Notes under the pieces: model-generated
Told to the model about the DNA's origin: nothing
The model's input: only the letters and a program-made list of their open reading frames with translations
Databases searched by the model: none
Origin: Solimonas sp041612095
GTDB taxonomy: Bacteria; Pseudomonadota; Gammaproteobacteria; Nevskiales; Nevskiaceae
Reading direction: 5' to 3'
Assembly: GCA_041612095.1 (NCBI GenBank)
Contig: JBFJJW010000195.1
Span: forward strand, 1-5,785
Length of the DNA: 5,785 nucleotides
Translations under genes and position numbers: made by a program
In this document: in pieces, positions 1 through 5,489 of the stretch
How the letters are laid out: each line of letters starts with the position of its first letter
Position numbering within the stretch: the stretch's first letter is position 1

Positions 1-1062
1 ACTGAAAACACGCGGATAAAGACGATCCGCGACGTCTCCACCCCGGCCCAGGTCCAGGCCGACCTGCCTGCATCCGAAGTCGCGCTGCAGACCACGTTTG
101 ATGCGCGCCGCGAGATCCAGGATCTGCTGCACGGCCGCGACGATCGCCTGCTGGTGGTGGTGGGCCCCTGCTCGATCCACGACACCCAGGCTGCGCTGGA
201 ATATGCCCAGCGCCTGAAGGCGCTGCGCGCCCAGCTCGACAAGCATCTGCTGATCGTCATGCGCGTGTACTTTGAGAAGCCGCGCACCACGGTCGGCTGG
301 AAAGGCCTGATCAACGACCCCGCCCTCGACGACAGCTACGACATCAACCAGGGTCTGCGCGTGGGCCGGCGCCTGCTGCTGGACCTCAACGACATGGGCA
401 TTCCCGCCGGTGTTGAGTATCTGGACATCCTGACGCCGCAGTACCTCACGGATCTGGTGGCCTGGGGCGCGATCGGCGCACGCACCACCGAATCGCAGCT
501 GCATCGCGAACTGGCGTCGGCGCTGTCCTGCCCGGTCGGGTTCAAGAACGGCACCGAGGGCTCGGTCAAGGTGGCGGTGGATGCGGTGATGTCCGCCAAG
601 CATCCGCATCGCTTCCTGTCGCTGACCCAGGAAGGTCAGGTCGGCATTTTCGAGACTACCGGCAACGAGGACTGCCACGTGATTCTGCGCGGCGGCAGCT
701 CCGGCACCAATTACGACGCCAAGAGCGTGGATGCGGCCTGCGCGGCGCTGACCAAGGCCGGCCTGCGCCCTCAGGTGATGATCGACTTCAGTCACGCCAA
801 CTCCAGCAAGCAGCATCGCCGCCAGATCGTGGTGGGCCAGGACGTGGGCCACCAGATTGCCGGCGGCGACGAGCGCATCATTGGCGTCATGGTCGAGTCG
901 CATCTGGTCGAGGGCCGGCAGGACATCGCCGCACCCGAGAAGATGACGTACGGCCAGTCCGTGACGGATGCCTGCATTCACTGGGACGACACCGCCGAAC
1001 TGCTGCGTCACCTGGCCAACAGCGTCGAGCAGCGACGCCTGCGCAACGCCCGCAGCGCCTGA
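1..1062 (+). CDS. aroG: 3-deoxy-7-phosphoheptulonate (DAHP) synthase, class I AroG-like, 5' end missing
   Basis: The product condenses phosphoenolpyruvate with erythrose 4-phosphate to give DAHP, the cytosolic entry step of the shikimate pathway. The frame is open from base 1, and 353 residues are visible before TGA at 1060-1062. A GTG at 154 is internal, because the codons before it (RIKTIRD..., then DDRLLVV) already match the family N-terminus; only about 4-10 residues are missing. Conserved blocks include GPCSIHD, MRVYFEKPRTTVGWKG, GARTTESQ, PVGFKNGT, DFSHANSSKQ and GVMVESHL. The E. coli AroG active-site and metal residues Cys61, Arg92, Lys97, Lys186, His268, Glu302 and Asp326 correspond to visible residues 57, 88, 93, 182, 265, 299 and 323. 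Counterparts of the AroG phenylalanine-pocket residues Pro150, Leu175, Leu179, Ser180 and Phe209 are present, so Phe inhibition is plausible. The effector is nevertheless an inference, because aroF and aroH products are similar and the N-terminus is incomplete. No promoter is visible. Confidence 0.96.
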   Translation, partial: TENTRIKTIRDVSTPAQVQADLPASEVALQTTFDARREIQDLLHGRDDRLLVVVGPCSIHDTQAALEYAQRLKALRAQLDKHLLIVMRVYFEKPRTTVGWKGLINDPALDDSYDINQGLRVGRRLLLDLNDMGIPAGVEYLDILTPQYLTDLVAWGAIGARTTESQLHRELASALSCPVGFKNGTEGSVKVAVDAVMSAKHPHRFLSLTQEGQVGIFETTGNEDCHVILRGGSSGTNYDAKSVDAACAALTKAGLRPQVMIDFSHANSSKQHRRQIVVGQDVGHQIAGGDERIIGVMVESHLVEGRQDIAAPEKMTYGQSVTDACIHWDDTAELLRHLANSVEQRRLRNARSA

Positions 1063-1078
1063 AGCCAGCCGCAGTCAA

Positions 1079-1110
1079 AACAAAGCCCGCTTGCGCGGGC
1101 TTTGTTGTTT
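1079..1110. terminator. Rho-independent terminator between convergent genes, probably bidirectional
   Basis: A perfect 12-bp inverted repeat (1079-1090 AACAAAGCCCGC and 1095-1106 GCGGGCTTTGTT) flanks a 4-nt loop, TTGC. The stem has a GC-rich core and an A/T-rich base. On the + strand it is followed by a T-rich run (TTTGTTGTTT), and on the - strand the complement of the upstream AAAAC gives GTTTT. It starts 16 nt after the DAHP synthase stop and lies about 25 nt beyond the Rieske gene stop, so it fits both transcription units. Confidence 0.9.
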
Positions 1111-1131
1111 GGGAGGCTGTGCGGGCCTTCT

Positions 1132-1503
1132 TCAGGTATCCAGCGTCACGAACACGCTGCCGTCGTCCTCAGACACCTTGAAGCTCCGCACCGGCGCCGG
1201 TGCCTTGCCGAGTGCGATCAGGTTGTGCGTCCACTTCGGCAGCGGCACGCCGACGACGCCGTTGACCCAGTCGAGGTTCTTGCCGCTGCACAGGTCAAAG
1301 CGCGAGCCATGCCAGGGGCAGCGTATGGTGCCATCGTCGATCTCGCCCTTGGCCAGCGGCAGCCCCAGATGCGGGCACTTGTTCTCGATGGCGCAGAGCT
1401 GGCCCTTGGCGCGGGTGATCAGCACCTTGTAGTCACCCACCTTGGCGGCGTGAAACTCGCCCTCGAATACTTCTTCCGACTTTGCGACTTCTATGCGTTG
1501 CAT
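1132..1503 (-). CDS. Small Rieske [2Fe-2S] ferredoxin-like protein
   Basis: This is a 123-residue soluble protein made of a single Rieske domain. The cluster ligands are clear: Cys43-Pro-His45 (KCPHLGLPL) and Cys62-Pro-Trp-His65 (CPWHGSRFD), separated by 16 residues in the usual C-X-H...C-X2-H arrangement. There is no signal peptide, no membrane anchor and no catalytic oxygenase domain. It therefore resembles the ferredoxin components of ring-hydroxylating dioxygenases (BphF type) or NirD-like proteins, and it probably transfers electrons in the cytoplasm. Its partner is not in the window. The ATG is supported by a GGGGGAG Shine-Dalgarno sequence (1509-1515, read on the - strand) 5 nt upstream. 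It is the last gene of a probable three-gene operon, 39 nt after the DUF6122-like gene and just before a strong terminator. The domain assignment is secure; the electron acceptor is unknown. Confidence 0.93.
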   Translation of the reverse strand: MQRIEVAKSEEVFEGEFHAAKVGDYKVLITRAKGQLCAIENKCPHLGLPLAKGEIDDGTIRCPWHGSRFDLCSGKNLDWVNGVVGVPLPKWTHNLIALGKAPAPVRSFKVSEDDGSVFVTLDT

Positions 1504-1542
1504 GGACGCTCCCCCGTGGCAACAACTCCCTGTCGAACCAGC

Positions 1543-1860
1543 TTACGCGCGCTGCACGCCGCAGTCGATCCAGTCCAGCCCCATGTGAATCAGCAGGCCC
1601 AGGCCGATCAGCCGCGTACGGCGCAGCACCGCCAGCACCGCATACACCGCGACCGCCGGCCCCTGGTGCAGCGGATGGAAACCGATGCTGCATCGCTGCG
1701 GATCGTAGATCGGATCGGCCAGCAGATGATCCAGATCGACCAGCATCGTCGCCACCATCACCAGCCAGGCCTGGCGCCAGCGCTCGCGGAAAAACAGCCA
1801 CGCGACCGCACCCGGCACCAGGCCGTGCAGCAGCAGATGCAGCGCGGCAGCCGCGCTCAT
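1543..1860 (-). CDS. DUF6122-type small integral membrane protein
   Basis: This 105-residue hydrophobic protein has about three predicted membrane segments, near residues 5-24, 31-48 and 69-97. From memory it resembles the DUF6122 family, notably the block around ADPIYDPQRCSIGFHPLH. No function is established for that family. Polar residues lie within or beside the membrane segments in an ordered way: His8 and His12 (HLLLH), Asp42/Asp44/His45 (DLDH), His62 and His65 (HPLH), and His92 with Asp96 (HMGLD). Such spacing can form a metal site, as proposed for YdjM-like membrane hydrolases; that comparison is inference. The ATG at 1860 is the only reasonable start, because an in-frame TGA lies about 30 nt upstream. 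The Shine-Dalgarno sequence is weak (GGGG about 10 nt before the ATG). The gene is 47 nt after the fatty acyl-CoA reductase and 39 nt before the Rieske gene, which suggests co-transcription. Confidence 0.85.
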   Translation of the reverse strand: MSAAAALHLLLHGLVPGAVAWLFFRERWRQAWLVMVATMLVDLDHLLADPIYDPQRCSIGFHPLHQGPAVAVYAVLAVLRRTRLIGLGLLIHMGLDWIDCGVQRA

Positions 1861-1907
1861 CGGTCGGCGGAGCCCCGTATCGCCGGATCAGCCGCGCAGC
1901 GCGAAGC

Positions 1908-3893
1908 TCAGAAGTACTCGCCCTTGAACAGATTGGCGAACACCACCTGCTCCAGTGTCGGCTTCTCGCCTTCCTTGCGCCCACCCTTGGAGGCCGAGGA
2001 CGACGGGAACAGCCTGAAGCCGCGGTTGAGGATGTAGTCGTTGACCTTGGGCCACAGCGCATAGCTGACGGCAGCGGCAGTACCCAGCACGGTCGCCACC
2101 GACTTCGGGCGCTCGATCAGGGCCTTCATCACCGTATCGCCAGCCTTGTCAGGGCTCCAGGTCGGCACGTAGTCGTAGAGCTTGGTCGGCGCAATCATCG
2201 GCGTACGCACCAATGGCATGTAGATGGCCGTGACCTCGATGTTCTTGTGCTTGACCTCGGCCGACAGGCAGCGCGAGAACGCATCCAGCGCCGCCTTGCT
2301 CGCCACGTACGCCGAGAAGCGCGCGGCATTGGCGAGCACACCGATGGAGCTGATGTTGATGATGTGGCCGCTCTTGCGCGCCGCCATGCTTGGCATCAGA
2401 TTCAGAATCATGCGCACCGCGCCGAAGTAGTTCAGCTGCATCGTGCGTTCGAAGTCATGGAAGCGATCCAGCGACTCCATGACCGCGCGGCGGATGGAAC
2501 GGCCGGCGTTGTTGATGAGGATGTCGACATGGCCGAAGTCCGCCAGGATCGCCTGTGCGCAGTCGTCGATCGCCTTCATGTCGTTGAGGTCGCAGGGATA
2601 GACATGCGCCTCACCGCCGGCCTTGGCAATCACGCCTTGCGTCTCTTCCAGCTTCTCGCGCGTGCGCGCCACCAGAATCACCTTGGCGCCGGCCGCGGCC
2701 AGCTTGCGCGACACGATCAGACCGATGCCGCTGCTGGCGCCGGTGACCACCGCCACCTTGCCGGCCAGCTTCTGCACCGCGCCGCGTGGCAGCGTGACTT
2801 CCAGATCCAGGAAGGTTTCCCAGTAGGTCCACAGCTTGTCGGCGTAGTCGCGGATGTCGGGGCACTTGATGTCGGTGCCCTTGAGCGCCGCACGCGCGCG
2901 CTTGTCGTCGAACACCGCGCGATTGCCGACATACCCCAGCACCGACAGCGGCACGCCGATCGCCTTGGAAATGCGCTTTTCCACCTGCGGCGGAATGCGG
3001 CTGCCCACCTGACCGGCCAATGCGCGCACCGACTTCGGCACCTCGGGCAGCTCCATCTTGCGCGCGAACTCGGGGCCATGCGCAGCCTCGAGCAGGGTCT
3101 GCAGCAGATCGCCCACGCTGGGGGAGTTGGACTGGATCAGGCAGAACGCTTTGCCATCCAGCCCGTCCTTGTGGGCGATGTGATCCATCGCCGCGGCAAC
3201 GTAATCCACCGGCACCACCGGCACCTTGCCGCCCTCGATGCCCAGCAGCGGCAGCCACTTCGGCACCGAATGGCTCAGCTTCTGGATGGTCTTGAAGAAG
3301 TAGTACGGGCCATCGATCTTGTCCATCTCGCCGGTGACGCTGGAGCCCACCACCGCGCCCGGGCGGTAGATGCGGAATGGCACGCGGCTTTCATCGCGGA
3401 CGATGGCTTCGGACTGGAACTTGCTGCGGTAGTACGGATGATCGGTGCGCTGGCCTTCGTCGAACATGTCCTCGGTGAAGCGGCCGTTGTAGCCACCGCC
3501 GGCCACCGCCACGCTCGACACATGATGCAGGCGCACGTTGCCGCCCAGATCATTGGCGAAGGCCACCAGATTGCGCGTGCCTTCATTGTTGATGCGGTCC
3601 GCCGCATCGTCGTCCATGTTCATGTCATAGACGGCCGCCAGATGAAACACGTGGTCGATCTTGCCGGCGAGCTTCTTGAAGTCAGCAGCGGAGATCAGCC
3701 CCGGCGTGGTGATGTCGCCATACACGGCATGCAGGTTCTTGCCGTAGTCGCCATAGCGCGCCTGCAGCGCATCGAATTTTTCCTTGGACGATTCGCGGAC
3801 CAGGACGTGGACCTTCGCCCCCTCGCGCGCCAGCAGGCGCTCCAGCAGAAACTTGCCGATAAAACCGGTCGCGCCGGTAACGAAGTAGTTCAT
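1908..3893 (-). CDS. Two-domain, alcohol-forming fatty acyl-CoA reductase (SDR-SDR fusion)
   Basis: This 661-residue protein matches the length and recalled sequence of the Marinobacter fatty acyl-CoA reductase Maqu_2507 throughout, including DGPYYFFK, NAGRSIRR, FERTMQLNYFG, TPMIAPTK and the C-terminal EQVVFAN...KGEYF. That enzyme reduces long-chain acyl-CoA to fatty alcohol with NADPH, supplying wax-ester synthesis. Residues 1 to about 365 form an extended SDR domain: Gly7-x2-Gly10-x2-Gly13, HVSS at 124-127 and Tyr154-x3-Lys158. Residues about 375-610 form a classical SDR domain: TGASSGIG at 384-391, NNAG at 461-464, NISS at 513-516 and Tyr529-x3-Lys533. Both catalytic dyads are intact. By likeness to the single-domain reductase Acr1, the C-terminal half probably makes the aldehyde and the N-terminal half reduces it to alcohol; this is inference. 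The first ATG gives a complete N-terminal Rossmann strand and has AAAGGG 8 nt upstream. It leads a probable operon with the DUF6122-like and Rieske genes. Mycobacterial AcrA1-type proteins share the architecture, so chain length and exact product are uncertain. Confidence 0.9.
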   Translation of the reverse strand: MNYFVTGATGFIGKFLLERLLAREGAKVHVLVRESSKEKFDALQARYGDYGKNLHAVYGDITTPGLISAADFKKLAGKIDHVFHLAAVYDMNMDDDAADRINNEGTRNLVAFANDLGGNVRLHHVSSVAVAGGGYNGRFTEDMFDEGQRTDHPYYRSKFQSEAIVRDESRVPFRIYRPGAVVGSSVTGEMDKIDGPYYFFKTIQKLSHSVPKWLPLLGIEGGKVPVVPVDYVAAAMDHIAHKDGLDGKAFCLIQSNSPSVGDLLQTLLEAAHGPEFARKMELPEVPKSVRALAGQVGSRIPPQVEKRISKAIGVPLSVLGYVGNRAVFDDKRARAALKGTDIKCPDIRDYADKLWTYWETFLDLEVTLPRGAVQKLAGKVAVVTGASSGIGLIVSRKLAAAGAKVILVARTREKLEETQGVIAKAGGEAHVYPCDLNDMKAIDDCAQAILADFGHVDILINNAGRSIRRAVMESLDRFHDFERTMQLNYFGAVRMILNLMPSMAARKSGHIINISSIGVLANAARFSAYVASKAALDAFSRCLSAEVKHKNIEVTAIYMPLVRTPMIAPTKLYDYVPTWSPDKAGDTVMKALIERPKSVATVLGTAAAVSYALWPKVNDYILNRGFRLFPSSSASKGGRKEGEKPTLEQVVFANLFKGEYF

Positions 3894-4028
3894 GGTTTTA
3901 GCCCTTTATGCATTGGTATGAGGCAAAAGACGCAGCCCTGCCCACCCCCGGTTCCGAAAAACGGCCCCAAGACCGCCACGCGCCCGCAAAGGACAGGCCG
4001 CGACGCAGAACAAGACCAACTCGCCCGT

Positions 4029-4057
4029 ATTCTTGGCCCCTGTAGGCAGGGGGTCAA
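4029..4057 (-). promoter_or_regulatory. Candidate sigma-70 promoter of the fatty acyl-CoA reductase operon
   Basis: Read on the - strand, TTGACC (4057-4052, 5 of 6 to consensus) is followed after exactly 17 nt by AAGAAT (4034-4029, 4 of 6). Transcription would begin near 4022 and leave a leader of about 128 nt before the reductase ATG. The spacer contains a perfect inverted repeat, listed separately. The spacing is ideal but the -10 is only fair, and chance matches of this quality do occur. Confidence 0.4.
4037..4052. repeat. Inverted repeat in the promoter spacer, possible operator
   Basis: CCCCTG (4037-4042) and CAGGGG (4047-4052) form a perfect 6-bp dyad around TAGG. It fills nearly the whole spacer of the candidate - strand promoter and touches its -35. 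It could be an operator, or a small hairpin of no consequence. I do not recognise the motif as the site of a particular regulator. Confidence 0.45.
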
Positions 4058-4162
4058 TCCAAACCCCGGCCGGAGCTACGCTTTTTCGGCCATTCCGGGC
4101 CATTGGCGCATCGCCGGCACAGCTTCTGGACGCACAGGCTGCCGGCCCCGGATGACGCTGCA

Positions 4163-4191
4163 TTGACAGCCCCGGGCGCTCTCACTACTGT
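4163..4191 (+). promoter_or_regulatory. lexA-imuA-imuB promoter
   Basis: A perfect -35 TTGACA (4163-4168) is followed after 17 nt by TACTGT (4186-4191, 4 of 6 to TATAAT). Transcription should start near 4198, giving a leader of about 20 nt. The -10 coincides with the left arm of the SOS box, so bound LexA would block RNA polymerase. A second -10-like sequence, TAGAAT (4206-4211), lies 6 nt before the ATG but has no good -35. Confidence 0.75.
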
Positions 4192-4205
4192 ACATTTCTA
4201 CAGTA
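4186..4205. promoter_or_regulatory. SOS box (LexA operator), E. coli type
   Basis: TACTGTACATTTCTACAGTA contains CTGT-N8-ACAG with perfect outer arms (TACTGT / ACAGTA), the consensus for LexA binding in E. coli and other gammaproteobacteria. It lies 12 nt before the lexA ATG and covers the promoter -10, as expected for autorepression. The imu genes follow without their own visible promoter, so this box probably controls the whole cassette. Confidence 0.93.
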
Positions 4206-4217
4206 TAGAATCCCGCC

Positions 4218-4871
4218 ATGGACCCATTGACCCGCCGCCAGGCCGAAATCCTGGATTACATCCGCCGCCAGATCGCCGATCAGGGGCTGCCGCCTACCCG
4301 TGCGGAAATCGTGGCGGCGTTTGGCTTCCGCTCGCTGACGGCGGCCGATGACCATCTGCGCGCGCTGGCCCGCAAGCAGGCGATCGAGCTTTTGCCCGGC
4401 GCCTCGCGCGGCATCCGCGTGCTGGCCATCGAGGCACCCCCGGCTGCGAATGAGGGCGTGCCCTTGGTGGGCCGCGTGGCCGCCGGCGCGCCGATACTGG
4501 CCGAGGAAAGCATCGAGGACTGGTACACGCTGGACCGCAAACTGTTCAGCGCGGCACCGGACTTCCTGCTGCGCGTGCAAGGCCTGTCGATGCGCGATGC
4601 CGGCATCCTGCCGGGCGATCTGCTGGCGGTGCAGCGCGTGGCCACCGCACGCAATGGCGAGATCGTGGTGGCGCGCATGGGCGATGAAGTCACCGTCAAA
4701 CGCTTCGAGCGCATCGGTGCGCTGGTGCGTCTGCTGCCGGCCAATCCGGATTACGCGCCGATCCGCATTGATCTGGCGCAGCAGGAACTGATCATTGAAG
4801 GCCGCGCCGTGGGCCTGCTGCGCAGCGGCCCGCTCGGCAACACGCCAACCGGCCTGCCGTTTGCCGCATGA
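4218..4871 (+). CDS. lexA: LexA SOS repressor / self-cleaving protease
   Basis: LexA represses SOS genes as a dimer and cleaves itself when activated RecA filaments form. The 217-residue product aligns with E. coli LexA (202 residues) from MDPLTRRQ onward, which fixes the ATG. The winged-helix DNA-binding domain covers about residues 1-70 (PPTRAEI, GFRS, HLRALARK, GASRGIR). The cleavage site is Ala89-Gly90 in GRVAAGAP. The catalytic dyad is Ser124 (GLSM) and Lys161 (DEVTVKR), 37 residues apart as in E. coli Ser119/Lys156. In the recognition helix Ser39 and Ala42 are kept, but the E. coli Asn41, Glu44 and Glu45 positions are Thr, Asp and Asp. A C-terminal tail of roughly 15 extra residues ends GNTPTGLPFAA. 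No Shine-Dalgarno sequence is visible before the ATG. Its place before imuA-imuB matches the lexA2 paralogue of Pseudomonas cassettes, so the genome may carry a second lexA. Confidence 0.96.
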   Translation: MDPLTRRQAEILDYIRRQIADQGLPPTRAEIVAAFGFRSLTAADDHLRALARKQAIELLPGASRGIRVLAIEAPPAANEGVPLVGRVAAGAPILAEESIEDWYTLDRKLFSAAPDFLLRVQGLSMRDAGILPGDLLAVQRVATARNGEIVVARMGDEVTVKRFERIGALVRLLPANPDYAPIRIDLAQQELIIEGRAVGLLRSGPLGNTPTGLPFAA

Positions 4872-5479
4872 ACCGCGCTGCCGCCCTGCAAACCGTACTG
4901 CGTGATGCGCGGCTCTGGCGCGGCGACCGTGCGGCGGCGATCCGCGCCACGGCCACCGGCCATGCGGCACTGGATAAAGCGTTGCCGGGCGGTGGCTGGC
5001 CGCAGGGCGCGCTCAGTGAAATCCTGCATGACAGCCCCGGCGTCGGTGAACTGAGCCTGGCGCTGCCTTTGCTGGCACGGCTGACGCAGGCACGCCAGAA
5101 CATCGCGTTCATTGCGCCGCCATATCTGCCGTATGCCCCGGCGCTGGCTGAAGCCGGCCTCGCCCTGTCTCACGTGTTGGTGGTAGAACCGCGCGACGCC
5201 GTGGATGCCCTGTGGGCCACCGAGCAACTGCTACACGCCCAGGCCGGTGCGGTGCTGCTGTGGCAGACCCGCATCGACATGACGGCACTGCGGCGCCTGC
5301 AACTGGCGGCGGAAACCGGCGGCGGCATCGGCCTGCTCTACCGCCCGCTCAGCGCCGCACACGACAGCAGTGCCGCCGGTCTGCGTCTGCGCATCAGCCG
5401 CGAACACGGCAGCCCGCGGGTGGAGGTGCTCAAGTGCCGGGGCGCACGGCCGCCGGCGCAGTACGCGCTCGCGCAATGA
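4868..5479 (+). CDS. imuA: ImuA, translesion synthesis accessory protein (RecA/SulA-like)
   Basis: ImuA works with ImuB and the polymerase DnaE2 in damage-induced mutagenesis. The 203-residue product has the family pattern: an N-terminal stretch leading to GHAALDKALPGGGWPQGALSE (residues 31-51), then a RecA-like core with strands NIAFIAPP (78-85), HVLVVEP (102-108) and GAVLLW (127-132). The expected P-loop position reads SPGVGELSL (56-64). Gly60 is followed by Glu-Leu instead of Lys-Thr, so ordinary Walker A ATP binding is unlikely; degenerate loops are common among SulA/ImuA-like proteins. The ATG overlaps the lexA stop (ATGA), and the stop is 10 nt before the imuB ATG, so translation is probably coupled. 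Expression should follow the SOS box upstream of lexA. SulA-like cell division inhibition is a less likely alternative, given the gene order and the imuB that follows. Confidence 0.9.
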   Translation: MNRAAALQTVLRDARLWRGDRAAAIRATATGHAALDKALPGGGWPQGALSEILHDSPGVGELSLALPLLARLTQARQNIAFIAPPYLPYAPALAEAGLALSHVLVVEPRDAVDALWATEQLLHAQAGAVLLWQTRIDMTALRRLQLAAETGGGIGLLYRPLSAAHDSSAAGLRLRISREHGSPRVEVLKCRGARPPAQYALAQ

Positions 5480-5489
5480 AGCCGCTGCC

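Larger units (their letters stand above)
3894..4217. other. Divergent intergenic region between the reductase operon and lexA
   Basis: These 324 nt separate two divergent start codons. The right end (4163-4205) carries the lexA promoter and SOS box. The middle (4029-4057) carries a candidate - strand promoter with a palindrome in its spacer. The rest is GC-rich with no RNA gene, repeat family or convincing protein frame. An 85-codon open frame on the - strand (3906-4163) has no recognisable domain and spans both promoters, so I do not call it. Confidence 0.7.

Noticed and set aside
154..1062. GTG at 154 as the DAHP synthase start
   Set aside because: Conserved N-terminal family sequence continues in frame upstream to base 1, so the real start lies before the window.
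1102..2037. A 311-codon + strand open frame across the Rieske and DUF6122-like genes
   Set aside because: It begins inside the terminator, has low-complexity His/Arg/Gln-rich sequence and lies opposite genes with clear motifs.
3902..3934. A promoter immediately upstream of the reductase ATG (CATAAA, or TTGCCT as a -35)
   Set aside because: No pair of elements with 16-18 nt spacing could be found there.
3906..4163. An 85-codon - strand open frame in the divergent intergenic region
   Set aside because: It has no recognisable domain or clear ribosome site, and it covers the candidate reductase promoter.
1482..4166. An 894-codon open frame on the + strand, antisense to the reductase and DUF6122-like genes
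   Set aside because: It is rich in Arg, His, Ala and Gln with no domain, and it overlaps three well-supported genes and their regulatory region. Long antisense frames are common opposite GC-rich genes with strong third-position GC bias.
4185..4970. A 261-codon - strand open frame opposite lexA
   Set aside because: It is antisense to a certain lexA, has the same Arg/His/Ala-rich composition and no recognisable domain.
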